Source of the DNA: Trichococcus ilyis
GTDB lineage: Bacteria; Bacillota; Bacilli; Lactobacillales; Aerococcaceae
Length of the DNA stretch: 64,000 nt
NCBI RefSeq assembly: GCF_900109135.1
Contig: NZ_FNYT01000004.1
Location: 1-64,000, forward strand
Reading direction: 5' to 3'
Positions 18,410 through 27,109 of this stretch are shown in pieces (the stretch's first letter is position 1; each line of letters begins with the position of its first letter). Made by a program: the position numbers and the translations under genes. The notes below the pieces were generated by a model, which saw only the letters and a program-made list of their open reading frames with translations, did not search any database and was not told where the DNA came from.

Positions 18410-18557
18410 GCATGCTTCCTCCCATTTTTGGTTTTCTTTTCGATTGCCGGATCGCCCGGCTCAAAAATTCTGTCGTGACAATGCATTTCCTCATAGAAAG
18501 CGGACCTGAGCCAAAACACTGTTCAGGAAAGGCTTTCATTCACACCTTCCATGAAAG

Positions 18558-18573
18558 GGCTTTTCGCTTTCAT
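18558..18573 (-). promoter_or_regulatory. Possible cre-like site upstream of licH
   Basis: On the minus strand ATGAAAGCGAAAAGCC matches the left half of the cre consensus (TGNAANCG) but not the final CW, and lies within a larger palindrome ATGAAAG...CTTTCAT. The match is incomplete. Confidence 0.3.
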
Positions 18574-18681
18574 GTGTTCATTTTAGCATACCCCTACACC
18601 ATCGGGAGAATCCCCTTACATTCTGATCACAAGTTCCCCATTATGATTTTTGTTTCAGAAATGAAACGATTTGTTTCGTAC

Positions 18682-19581
18682 TCAAATGATATCCAAGGCC
18701 GTTTTGAAAGTGGGTGCCGGGAACCTTCCATCCAACAGTTTCAGATCTTCCTCATCCAGACGGATTCTGGAAGCCGCGGCATTGAGATACGTGTGCTCAG
18801 GGTTCGAAGAGCGCGGTATCGCTGCGATATCCGGATGAACGAGACACCACGCCAAAATGACTTGGAGCGCTTCGACACCGTGTTTTTTGGCGATGTGTTG
18901 GACTTCTTCGCTCTCGAGCAATTGCTCGCGCAACCGGCCGCCTTGGGCCAAGGGCGAATAAGCCATGATCGGAATATTTCGCTCGCGTTGCCATTTCAAC
19001 AGGTCGTACTCGATCCCGCGAGAGCCCAAATGATACAGGACTTGGTTCACCTGGCACTGGTTGCCATTTTCCATCGACAGAAGATCCTGCATATCATGGA
19101 TATCGAAGTTGGAAACGCCCCATCTGCCGATTTTCCCTTCCGCCTTCAATTGCTCCATTCCGGCAATCGTCTGGGACAGCGGCACATTGCCGCGCCAATG
19201 CAACAGGTAAAGATCCAGGTGGTCCGTTTCCAATCTGCGCAAACTTTCCGCACAGGCAGCCAAAATCTCATTCCGGCTCGCACGATGCGGATACACTTTG
19301 GAAACGAGGTAGACTTGGTCGCGGATGCCTTTGATCGCTTCGCCCACCAGATGTTCCGACTTGCCGTCCCCATACATTTCGGCTGTATCGATAAGGGTCA
19401 TCCCCAGCTGCACGCCTAAACGCAAAGCCTCGATTTCCTCTTGCCTTTTGGCAGGATCTTCCCCCAGATACCATGTTCCTTGGCCAAGCTGCGGCATGCT
19501 GCTGCCATCCGGCAACGCCACCATTCGCTTGCTGTTCTCTTTTTTCAGAGATTCCATAATGTGTTCATCTATGTTCAGCAT
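18682..19581 (-). CDS. Aldo/keto reductase
   Basis: NADPH-dependent oxidoreductase of the AKR superfamily, 299 residues. The TIM-barrel tetrad is readable: Asp and Tyr in TLIDTAEMYGDG, Lys in YLVSKVYPH and His in LYLLHWRG; the cofactor segment AAIPRSSNPEH is near the C-terminus. The resemblance is to the AKR5/YtbE side of the family. The first eight residues before MESLKKE may not be real; neither start has a strong ribosome binding site. Physiological substrate unknown. Confidence 0.85.
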   Translation of the reverse strand: MLNIDEHIMESLKKENSKRMVALPDGSSMPQLGQGTWYLGEDPAKRQEEIEALRLGVQLGMTLIDTAEMYGDGKSEHLVGEAIKGIRDQVYLVSKVYPHRASRNEILAACAESLRRLETDHLDLYLLHWRGNVPLSQTIAGMEQLKAEGKIGRWGVSNFDIHDMQDLLSMENGNQCQVNQVLYHLGSRGIEYDLLKWQRERNIPIMAYSPLAQGGRLREQLLESEEVQHIAKKHGVEALQVILAWCLVHPDIAAIPRSSNPEHTYLNAAASRIRLDEEDLKLLDGRFPAPTFKTALDII

Positions 19582-19657
19582 TTACAGACACCAACCTTTC
19601 TGTTTTTGGACACCGTCCCTTACGTCAAGTATACCTTTTTTTACCCGGAAAATAAAA

Positions 19658-19689
19658 AGAATCATAACGCTTACAAACTTCGTGATTCT
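19658..19689. promoter_or_regulatory. Inverted repeat in the divergent aldo/keto reductase promoter region
   Basis: AGAATCA and TGATTCT flank 18 bases that include AACGCTTACAA, the reverse of a cre-like TTGTAAGCGTT core. It lies between two divergent reductase genes, so it could be an operator or cre site. Confidence 0.35.
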
Positions 19690-19814
19690 GCGGTCTTATC
19701 CTTTGGCGATTTTGTTCTTGTGGCTTATGATAAGAATATAGGGTGTTGCTGTACGTTCTAACGAAAACGGAAGGACAAATCAAGAAACGGATCGGAACCA
19801 AGGAGGAGAAGCAT

Positions 19815-20792
19815 ATGAAATACCGGAATCTTGGAAAAAGTGGTTTGCGCGTCAGTGAAATTGCGTTGGGGAGTTGGTTGACGTACGGAAAATCAGTAGC
19901 GGATCAAACTGCGGAAGCATGCATCCGGACTGCGTACGAAGCGGGCATCAACTTTTTCGACACAGCCAACGTCTATGAAAAGGGAGCAGCGGAGACCGTG
20001 CTCGGAAAAGTGCTGAAGGACTATCGGCGCTCCAGTTTGGTCGTCGCCAGCAAAGTCTATTTCCCGATGGGGGACGGCCCGAATGACCGGGGATTGTCCC
20101 GCAAGCACATCCTCGAGTCCTGCGATGCCAGCCTGAAACGCCTGGGCATGGACTACCTGGACCTCTACCAATGCCACCGTTACGATCCGACTGTACCTTT
20201 AGAGGAAACGCTGTGGGCCCTCGACGACCTGCAACGCCAAGGCAAGATCCTTTACGCCGGCGTCAGTGAATGGCCTGCCGACAAAATCCAGGAAGCGCAC
20301 CAGATCGCAAAACAGCACAACTTCCGGCCGCTCGTTTCCAACCAGCCGATCTACAATATGATCGAGCGCTACATCGAAGTCGACGTACTGCCCGTCTCCG
20401 TCGCAAACGGCATGGGGCAAGTCGTCTTTTCCCCATTGGGCCAGGGCATTCTGACCGGCAAATACAAAACCGGCCAACAAGTTCCGGAAGGAAGCCGAGC
20501 CGCCAACAGCAAACTGAACAGTACGATGCAGAAATATCTTGAAAACGAGCTCTTACTGGAAGCGGTTGGGGAGATCGAAGCCATCGCGCACGAATTGGAG
20601 ATCACCATGCCGCAACTGGCTTTGGCCTGGATTTTGCGCCAACCCGGCGTCAGCTCCGCCATCATCGGCGCCAGCCGTCCGGAGCAGATCGAGGACAACA
20701 TCAAAGCAGTGGATGTGGAACTGACCGAAGAACTGTTGCTTGGCATCAACCAAATTCTGCTGAAAGTAAGCAGCTTCAAGCCAAGAAGCTGA
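19815..20792 (+). CDS. Aldo/keto reductase, voltage-gated K channel beta-subunit type
   Basis: 325-residue AKR6/AKR14-like reductase. It opens with MKYRNLGKSGLRVSEIALGSW, has the catalytic Asp/Tyr in FFDTANVYEKGAAE, Lys in VVASKVYFPMG and His in LYQCHRYDP, and ends with the cofactor segment AIIGASRPEQIEDN. The ATG at 19815 is chosen because AAGGAGGAG lies 7 bases before it. It is similar in type to the reductase at 42151 but clearly a different subgroup. Likely substrates are small aldehydes or methylglyoxal-like carbonyls; none is proven. Confidence 0.88.
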   Translation: MKYRNLGKSGLRVSEIALGSWLTYGKSVADQTAEACIRTAYEAGINFFDTANVYEKGAAETVLGKVLKDYRRSSLVVASKVYFPMGDGPNDRGLSRKHILESCDASLKRLGMDYLDLYQCHRYDPTVPLEETLWALDDLQRQGKILYAGVSEWPADKIQEAHQIAKQHNFRPLVSNQPIYNMIERYIEVDVLPVSVANGMGQVVFSPLGQGILTGKYKTGQQVPEGSRAANSKLNSTMQKYLENELLLEAVGEIEAIAHELEITMPQLALAWILRQPGVSSAIIGASRPEQIEDNIKAVDVELTEELLLGINQILLKVSSFKPRS

Positions 20793-21052
20793 GAGCGTGA
20801 TGAATCCCGTTTAGGAATCGAGCACTAAGAGGATAGCCACAACGCGACCCGCTTTTGGTCGCGATGTGGCTATCAGCTTAAGCACAGATTTCTGGGATTC
20901 AGAACGCGTTTGAAAATTTCAAAGGATGCACTGTGGTCGCAAGCGACCAAGTACTCTGATGTCACAGTGCGACATCAGAGGGCTTCACTGCGAGGAAGTT
21001 TGGATGTCCTGAGATGGCTATCAAGCGATTAAAAATCGCAAGAACCATGACA
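20793..21052 (+). repeat. Structured intergenic repeat, copy C (modules X and Y)
   Basis: Starts at the stop codon of the reductase gene. Module X (20800-20913): outer stem GAATCCC/GGGATTC, then AGGAATC/GATTTCT, CTAAG/CTTAA, AG/AG internal loop, and variable stem GATAGCCACA/TGTGGCTATC with tip GCGACC/GGTCGC. Module Y (20926-21052): GCACTGT, inner hairpin GGTCGC/GCGACC, hairpin CTCTGATGTC/GACATCAGAG with loop ACAGTGC able to pair with GCACTGT, and hairpin GCGATT/AATCGC. The conserved words agree almost base for base with copy A, while the stem tips differ on both sides. Confidence 0.78.
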
Positions 21053-21122
21053 AATCCTGAATAGAAAACAAGCCAAAAAGACCGTTTCGAGACGGTCTTT
21101 TTGGCTTGTTTATTCAGGATTT
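21053..21122. terminator. Long bidirectional terminator-like hairpin
   Basis: AATCCTGAATA, then ACAAGCCAAAAAGACCGT, pairs with ACGGTCTTTTTGGCTTGT and TTCAGGATT around TTCGAG. It is a near-perfect stem of about 30 pairs ending the reductase transcript and separating it from the convergent aroD. Confidence 0.75.
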
Positions 21123-21132
21123 CGCTCCTGCC

Positions 21133-21261
21133 CTCCGGTGAACGGGGGCTTCGCCGGAGTTCGGCCAACATTCCGAATTGCCTTCTCCGATAAGGGAAGC
21201 TTCGTCGAAGTTGCGGCTGAAAGTTACCGTTGTGATCCGGCGAGCGCATGCCTTGCCGGAT
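21133..21261. repeat. Array of three 51-base CTCCGG hairpin units
   Basis: 27-base hairpins start at 21133 (CTCCGG/CCGGAG), 21184 (CTCCG/CGAAG, decayed) and 21235 (ATCCGG/CCGGAT), exactly 51 bases apart, with spacers of about 24 bases. The third stem keeps pairing although both arms are changed. No gene lies here. Confidence 0.65.
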
Positions 21262-21293
21262 CTGAAGCCCGTTTCGGGCGCACCCCTTCTTTC

Positions 21294-22049
21294 TCAGTCC
21301 AACGCCAGTATATCCAGGATGGAACGGACATCGCGGACGGATACCTGCCCCGGTGCTGAGACCTCTTTGGCCGCCGCAAAAGTCAGGCAGGAACCGAACA
21401 GTTCACCGGCCAGCCGGGAAATGACGCCGTATTTCCCCATCGACATCGTGATACATGGCCGGTCAGCTTTCACCTTTTTCATTTCCAACGTCGCCGCCAG
21501 CAACGTCAGGACATCTTCCTCGCTTTGCGGCATGACCGCGATTTTCGTGATGTCTGCCCCGAGTTCCTGCATCTTCACCAATCTTGCGACGATTTCCTCT
21601 TTAGGTGGCGTCCGGAAGAAATCGTGGCTCGACAGAATGACTTTCACGTTTTTCTCTCTGGCTTCGGAGATCAACTTGATCACCTCTTCTTCCGAACTGA
21701 ACAGTTCGAGATCGACCAAATCCACCCGCCCGCTGCGGATCGCCAAACGGACCAGTTCAAAATAGCGCTCCATGCTCAGTTCGCGCTCCCCGCCCTCTTT
21801 TTTGGTGCGGAAAGTGAATAACAACGGCTTTTTATGGATGCTGTTGATTTCGGCCAATAATATTTCAACTTGCTCGGGCTGCTCTACTCCATCGAAGCAA
21901 TCGATGCGCAATTCCGCCAGATCGTATGCAACATTTCCCAGCATTTTGACATCAGCAATGATTTCCTGTTTTGTTTTGCCTACCAACGGCACGCAGATTT
22001 TCGGCCTGCCTTCGTTGAAGACGACATCTTTCACTTGAACGGTTCCCAT
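21294..22049 (-). CDS. aroD: 3-dehydroquinate dehydratase, type I
   Basis: Shikimate-pathway enzyme forming 3-dehydroshikimate through a Schiff base. 251 residues, as expected for the class I barrel. His142 (LSSHDF) and the Schiff-base Lys169 (DITKIAVMP) are in place, and CVPLVGKT and SMGKYGVISR match the family. The ATG at 22049 has GGAGGA 9 bases upstream; an earlier start would add 11 residues of no family character. It is monocistronic here, away from other aro genes, so a catabolic quinate role cannot be excluded, though a biosynthetic one is more likely. Confidence 0.95.
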   Translation of the reverse strand: MGTVQVKDVVFNEGRPKICVPLVGKTKQEIIADVKMLGNVAYDLAELRIDCFDGVEQPEQVEILLAEINSIHKKPLLFTFRTKKEGGERELSMERYFELVRLAIRSGRVDLVDLELFSSEEEVIKLISEAREKNVKVILSSHDFFRTPPKEEIVARLVKMQELGADITKIAVMPQSEEDVLTLLAATLEMKKVKADRPCITMSMGKYGVISRLAGELFGSCLTFAAAKEVSAPGQVSVRDVRSILDILALD

Positions 22050-22242
22050 CAATGTATTCCTCCAGGCGCATCTCATCACCAACTACCCTGAACCGTTATG
22101 GTTGCAGGATGCCGGATTCTCGCGTATATGATACTTTCCATTTTAGCGTTTATCGTAGCAAAAGCATAGAAGCACTTTACGCAATTTTTCCGTTCCGCTC
22201 ATTTTTCTATTCTGTTCCTATTTGAAAAATGCAAAGTGCATC

Positions 22243-22287
22243 AAAAAAAGCTGCCCCCGCTCCCAGAGGAGTAGGTGGCAGCTTTTT
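22243..22287. terminator. Terminator of tkt
   Basis: AAAAAAAGCTGCC pairs with GGCAGCTTTTT around a loop of about 22 bases, 25 bases after the tkt stop; it has T-runs on both strands. Confidence 0.85.
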
Positions 22288-22311
22288 GACATTGACTAGT
22301 CTAAAATAAGT

Positions 22312-24315
22312 CTATTTTGCGAATTTAGCTTGATAAGCCGCAACTACTTTTTCAGTAGTGAAGCCATATTCCGCCATTACAACGTTGCCGTTGCCGCTTG
22401 CGCCGTAAGTGTCGATGCCGTAAGCCAGGCCGTCAAGACCGACATAACGTTCCCAACCGAAAGTCGCGCCCATTTCGATGGACATGCGGTTGCGGACTGC
22501 ACCAGGCAAGACGGTTTCTTTGTAGGCAGCATCTTGCGCTTCGAACAGATCGAAACTCGGCATCGAAACGACGGATACGTCCACGCCGGCTTCACGCAAG
22601 TGTTTCTGCGCTTCTACAGCCAAGTTCACTTCCGAACCAGTCGCGATCAGGATGCCTTCAGGCGTTTCGCCTTGTTGCGGTGAAAGCACATAAGCGCCTT
22701 TTTTCACGCCTTCGCGGGCCAAGGTTGGCGTGCCTTCCAAAACAGGCAAGTTTTGGCGCGTCAGCACCAACAACGTCGGTTTGTCCATTGAAGAAACCGC
22801 GATTTCCCAAGCGGCGCTGACTTCGTTGCCGTCGGCCGGGCGCAGAACCGTCAAGTTCGGCATGCCGCGGTAGCTGGACAAGTGTTCCACTGGTTCATGC
22901 GTCGGGCCATCTTCGCCGACCGCTATCGAGTCATGCGTCATCACGTAAGTGCCTGGCAGATTCGAAATCGCTGATAAACGCATTGCTGGGCGCAGGTAAT
23001 CCGTAAAGACGAAGAACGTTCCGACATACGTTCTCGTGCCGCCGTGCAATACGATCCCGTTCATGATGGCAGCCATCGCGAATTCGCGCACGCCGTACCA
23101 GATGTTGCGGCCAGCATAGTTGCCCGGCTCAAAGTCGCTGGCGGACTTGATCATTGTGTTGTTTGAAGAAGATAAGTCAGCCGAGCCGCCCCAGAAATAA
23201 GGAACCGTTTCGCCCAAGGCTTGGATCGCTTCCGCACTGGTTACACGGCTGGCTTTGGCTGCACTGCCCACTTCATAAGTCGGCAGTTTGTCTTGCCAGC
23301 CTTCAGGCAATTTGCCCGCCATTGCGTCTTCGAATTGTTGCGCCAATTCCGGATAAGCCGCTTTGTAGTCGTTGAACATGGCTGTCCAGGCTGCTTCCGC
23401 TTTTTGGCCTTCTTCGACCATTGTTTCGTTGAAGCGGGTCGTCACTTCGCCAGGCACACAGAATGCTTCGTCGGCACAGCCGTAAGAAGCTTTTGCGAAG
23501 GCAACGCCTTCTGGGCCAAGTGGCGCGCCATGCACTTTGTGCGTTCCTGCATCAGGAGCACCAAAGCCGATGATGGTTTTGATTTCGATCAGTGTCGGTT
23601 TTTCGGTTTCCGCTTTCGCTTCCTCGATGGCTTTCGAGATGGCTTCCAGATCGTTGCCGTCCTTCACCAAAATATGTTGCCAGCCATAGGCTTCGAAACG
23701 GGCAGCCACATCTTCCGTGAAGGATTTTGATGTCGGGCCGTCCAAGGAAATATCGTTGGAGTCGTACAAACCGATCAGTTTGCCCAATTTCAGGTGGCCG
23801 GCCAAGCTGGCTGCTTCATGGGAAATGCCTTCCATCAGATCGCCGTCGCCGTTCAGGAAGTAGGTATAGTGATCCACAACCGGGAAGTTCTCTTTGTTGT
23901 AGGTTGCAGCCAAGTGCGCTTCCGCCATTGCGAAGCCGACTGCATTCGCGATCCCTTGTCCCAATGGACCGGTCGTCGCTTCCACGCCGTCTGTGTCATG
24001 CACTTCCGGGTGTCCCGGAGTTTTGCTGCCGAATTGACGGAAGTTTTTCACATCGTCCAAGCTTACAGCGAAGCCGGACAGATGCAATAAGCTGTACAAC
24101 ATGGATGATCCATGTCCAGCCGATAATACGAAACGGTCACGGTCTGCCCACAAACTGTTCTTAGGGTTGACTTTCAAATGTTTTGTCCAAAGCGCGTAGG
24201 CCATCGGAGCGGCTCCCATCGGCAAACCAGGGTGTCCCGAATTTGCCTTCTGTACGGCGTCTATGCTAAGTGTACGTACTGCATTAACTGCTAACTCATC
24301 AATTTGATCAAACAT
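22312..24315 (-). CDS. tkt: Transketolase
   Basis: Thiamine-diphosphate enzyme moving two-carbon units in the pentose phosphate pathway. 667 residues, normal. The N-terminal TPP domain shows [41 protein letters not shown] and the Mg/TPP motif [19 protein letters not shown]; the Pyr domain has [18 protein letters not shown]. The ATG at 24315 has GAGGAGG 6 bases before it. A TATAAT-like -10 lies near 24443-24448 on the minus strand. It stands alone with its own terminator. Confidence 0.97.
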   Translation of the reverse strand: MFDQIDELAVNAVRTLSIDAVQKANSGHPGLPMGAAPMAYALWTKHLKVNPKNSLWADRDRFVLSAGHGSSMLYSLLHLSGFAVSLDDVKNFRQFGSKTPGHPEVHDTDGVEATTGPLGQGIANAVGFAMAEAHLAATYNKENFPVVDHYTYFLNGDGDLMEGISHEAASLAGHLKLGKLIGLYDSNDISLDGPTSKSFTEDVAARFEAYGWQHILVKDGNDLEAISKAIEEAKAETEKPTLIEIKTIIGFGAPDAGTHKVHGAPLGPEGVAFAKASYGCADEAFCVPGEVTTRFNETMVEEGQKAEAAWTAMFNDYKAAYPELAQQFEDAMAGKLPEGWQDKLPTYEVGSAAKASRVTSAEAIQALGETVPYFWGGSADLSSSNNTMIKSASDFEPGNYAGRNIWYGVREFAMAAIMNGIVLHGGTRTYVGTFFVFTDYLRPAMRLSAISNLPGTYVMTHDSIAVGEDGPTHEPVEHLSSYRGMPNLTVLRPADGNEVSAAWEIAVSSMDKPTLLVLTRQNLPVLEGTPTLAREGVKKGAYVLSPQQGETPEGILIATGSEVNLAVEAQKHLREAGVDVSVVSMPSFDLFEAQDAAYKETVLPGAVRNRMSIEMGATFGWERYVGLDGLAYGIDTYGASGNGNVVMAEYGFTTEKVVAAYQAKFAK

Positions 24316-24508
24316 TTTTTTCCTCCTCAAGATAGTGAATCAAGTATTGAACTCCTAAACGAACACAATCTGAACTATGCCGGCTTTCCCTGAACGATTT
24401 CATTTGATGGGTAACCAACTTTTATAATCATGCTTTAATCTCATTATAACATATTCCGAATCGGTTTATATCAGTTTATTAACTTAGCTATGCATCAATA
24501 ATGGGTTA

Positions 24509-25894
24509 TCAATCCGACACTTCCACCCGTCGCTCCCGTTCGGCTTCCTTGCAGCTTTTCGCTTCCAATAAGGTCAATTTCCGTTTCAATTGACGGTAAG
24601 CATAAACCATCGGAACGGCAGCCCCGACCCAAGCTACAGGATTGGCAAAGGCGACTGCCTGGTAACCCACCAGACCGGCGAATGCTAAGGGAACAAGTAC
24701 ACGCGCGACCATCTCCATGACACCCCCAAAGGTAGGCGCAGTATTGTCCCCCACCCCTTGCAGCGTGTAGCGCAAAATGATCAGCGTCGTCAATACCAGA
24801 TAGAAGCTGGCCGTGGCGATAAAATAGGTACGCGCAAATCCCAATACGGCTGGATCATTCTGGTCGAACAACAGCCGGATCAGATCCGTACCGAACAACA
24901 GCAACACTGCTCCAACCAGAATGCTGTAGGCACATGACAGCAGCAAACTGATGCGGGCGCCTGCCCAAATCCGCGCGTACAACCCGGCGCCATAATTTTG
25001 GGCTGCGAAAGTCGCCATCGCGATACCGATGGAGGCTATCGGCAACGTCGCCATGATGTCCAATTTTTGGGCGATGGCATATCCGCCGACCGCTTCCGGA
25101 CCGAAGCCGTTCAGACTCTTCTGCAACACGATCGAACCGATCGCAATGATGGATGCCTGCAGACCGATCGGGAGCGAAATTTTCAACGGCAACGAGAAGT
25201 CCGTAGGTTCCATGCGCCAATCTTCACTGGAAAAGTGCAGAATCGTCATTTTCTTGCGGATGTAAACGAAGCAGAGAAAACTGGCGAACAACTGCGATGC
25301 AACCGTTGCAAGCCCTGCACCGGCGACGCCCATCGAAAACCAGACAATGAACACATAATCCAATGCCACGTTCATTATCGAAGAAATCACCAGGATAACC
25401 AACGGCAGCTTGCTGTCACCCAGCGAACGCAGAATGTTGCTCAATAAATTGAATGCCATGATCGCCACCGAGCCCCACATCATAGCCAAAAAATAGGCTT
25501 CAGCCTCTTTGCTTATTTCTGCCGGGGTATCCATGAACAAAAGGATCTCTTCAGCGAACCCGACACTGATAAGGGTGATGAGTATTGTCATGGCAAGCGT
25601 GATCCAGACGCTTATCGTGATACTTTTGCGGATCCGCTCTTTGTTTTTCGTGCCGAAACGCTGCGCGATGACAATCCCCAGACCGGAAGTGACGCCGATC
25701 CCGAATCCATGGATAAAAAAGAGCACCCCGCCGACCGATCCGATGGCCGCCAGTCCTTCCACTCCCAATGTCCTGCCGATGATGATCGTGTCGGCCAAGC
25801 TGTAGAGTTGTTGGAAAATATTCCCTATCAGCATCGGAACCGAGAACAGCACGAGCAGCTTCGCAGGGCTGCCGGCAGTCATATCTTTTGTCAT
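24509..25894 (-). CDS. MATE-family multidrug exporter
   Basis: Inner-membrane antiporter of the MATE family (NorM/DinF-like), 461 residues with about twelve membrane segments in two related halves. The family opening MTAGSPAKLLVLFSVPMLIGNIFQQLYSLADTIIIGR and the GVTSGLGIVIAQRFG loop are typical; the second half repeats with GGYAIAQKLDIMATLP. GGGAGGTGAAGG precedes the ATG. The C-terminus is a charged cytosolic tail (LLEAKSCKEAERERR). Substrate unknown. Confidence 0.92.
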   Translation of the reverse strand: MTKDMTAGSPAKLLVLFSVPMLIGNIFQQLYSLADTIIIGRTLGVEGLAAIGSVGGVLFFIHGFGIGVTSGLGIVIAQRFGTKNKERIRKSITISVWITLAMTILITLISVGFAEEILLFMDTPAEISKEAEAYFLAMMWGSVAIMAFNLLSNILRSLGDSKLPLVILVISSIMNVALDYVFIVWFSMGVAGAGLATVASQLFASFLCFVYIRKKMTILHFSSEDWRMEPTDFSLPLKISLPIGLQASIIAIGSIVLQKSLNGFGPEAVGGYAIAQKLDIMATLPIASIGIAMATFAAQNYGAGLYARIWAGARISLLLSCAYSILVGAVLLLFGTDLIRLLFDQNDPAVLGFARTYFIATASFYLVLTTLIILRYTLQGVGDNTAPTFGGVMEMVARVLVPLAFAGLVGYQAVAFANPVAWVGAAVPMVYAYRQLKRKLTLLEAKSCKEAERERRVEVSD

Positions 25895-26000
25895 CCTTCA
25901 CCTCCCTCTGTCGCTTGCATGCCTTACTGGTTTATAGTATACCAGAGATGTACGAACAAATTAACAAAAATATATAAATTGTACCTACAAAAATTCCTTT

Positions 26001-26921
26001 CTACTCATTCGGCTTGTTTCCGAACCCGTTGTCGGCGAGTATCTTCTCGCACAACGAATGGCTCAGGTAGCTCGATTCCGTGGAGACGGGGTTCGCCTGT
26101 TCCTTTGCGCCCGCGACAAACGAACGGATCAACGGCGCAAAGCCTCTCTTGTGGAGCGTCCCTTCCCAATCGCCGAAAGCGACTTGCTGCTTGCCGTTTT
26201 TGTATTCGATGGTCATATCGGTCAAATTCACTACGCGCGCAATCCCTTCCGGACTTTGGACTTCCATGACTTCGCGATTGGCCCCCGCTTCATAGTTCAT
26301 CGAAACGAAACAAGTGGTGCTTTTCGTCTCCAGCATCAGCCAGAGCCGTTTCAGTTCCCCTTCGCTTTCGACTAGGTGCGATTGCACCGAAACAACTTCA
26401 TCATCCAACAAATACAAAGCGGTATCTGCGATATGGATGAACAGATCATAAAGGGCGAAGCGGACCGGTTCTACGTTTTTGACACGATCTTTCTGAATCA
26501 GGATCATCTTTTTGTCAGGAATTTCTTTCAGGCGCTGGATCATCGGAGCAAAGCGGCGATTGAAGCCCGCCGTCAGGAGCAAACCCTTGGCGTCCGCCAA
26601 CTCGATCAGTCCCTTTGTCTCTTCCGGATCATCACTGATCGGCTTGTCCACGTAGACCGAAATGCCGCGCTCCAGCAACTTGCGGATGATTTCCGCATGG
26701 GCAACGGTAGCCGCGTGCACGAAAGCAGCTTCGATGCCGCTGTCCAACCACTCCTCTAATGAAGTGTACAAATACTGGAAGCCGAATTTTTTCCCGACAG
26801 CTTCCAGTGTCTCCTTGTTCCGCGAGCATAGATGCCACTCCACCTCATCCTGCATCTCGACCATGACCGGCAGATACGCTTTTTGCGCAATGTTCCCTAA
26901 CCCGATGACTCCAATCTTCAT
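26001..26921 (-). CDS. Gfo/Idh/MocA family oxidoreductase
   Basis: NAD(P)-dependent dehydrogenase of 306 residues. The N-terminal Rossmann fold starts MKIGVIGLGNIAQKAYLP; the family Lys-Pro pair is in VYVDKPISDDPEE (about residue 95). The C-terminal half is the alpha/beta substrate domain. The ATG at 26921 has GGAGG 9 bases upstream; an adjacent TTG is possible. It is divergent from the GH1/EIIC unit at 27110 and may act on a sugar or inositol, but nothing fixes the substrate. Confidence 0.88.
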   Translation of the reverse strand: MKIGVIGLGNIAQKAYLPVMVEMQDEVEWHLCSRNKETLEAVGKKFGFQYLYTSLEEWLDSGIEAAFVHAATVAHAEIIRKLLERGISVYVDKPISDDPEETKGLIELADAKGLLLTAGFNRRFAPMIQRLKEIPDKKMILIQKDRVKNVEPVRFALYDLFIHIADTALYLLDDEVVSVQSHLVESEGELKRLWLMLETKSTTCFVSMNYEAGANREVMEVQSPEGIARVVNLTDMTIEYKNGKQQVAFGDWEGTLHKRGFAPLIRSFVAGAKEQANPVSTESSYLSHSLCEKILADNGFGNKPNE

Positions 26922-27027
26922 CAATAATCGCCTCCAAATCTGTTTGTTCCTTTTATACCATAATCTTGCGGTGAATTCTCGTTATAAGGCGAAAATATCC
27001 CGAAAATAAAAAAATATATATTTTTAA

Positions 27028-27042
27028 TTGAAATCGATTGCA
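27028..27042 (+). promoter_or_regulatory. CcpA cre site overlapping the promoter of the second GH1/EIIC unit
   Basis: TTGAAATCGATTGCA agrees with WTGNAANCGNWNNCW at every position. It overlaps the -35 box TTGCAT, so glucose repression by CcpA is a sound inference. Confidence 0.72.
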
Positions 27043-27066
27043 TTCCTGGAATTTATTTTGTATAAT
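27038..27066 (+). promoter_or_regulatory. Promoter of the second GH1/EIIC unit
   Basis: TTGCAT (27038-27043) and TATAAT (27061-27066) are 17 bases apart, 43 bases before the ATG. Confidence 0.75.
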
Positions 27067-27079
27067 TCTTTTTGAAGTT

Positions 27080-27091
27080 ATGTATAGACAT
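27080..27091. promoter_or_regulatory. Candidate GntR operator in the leader
   Basis: ATGTATAGACAT is an imperfect palindrome just downstream of the transcription start, where a repressor would bind. The GntR gene at 29959 is the obvious candidate. This is inferred from position only. Confidence 0.4.
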
Positions 27092-27109
27092 GAAAAAGGA
27101 GTTGTTTAG

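Noticed and set aside
21133-21261. CRISPR array
   Set aside because: Period is regular, but the repeated part is palindromic and diverged, the spacers resemble one another, there are only three to four units and no cas genes.
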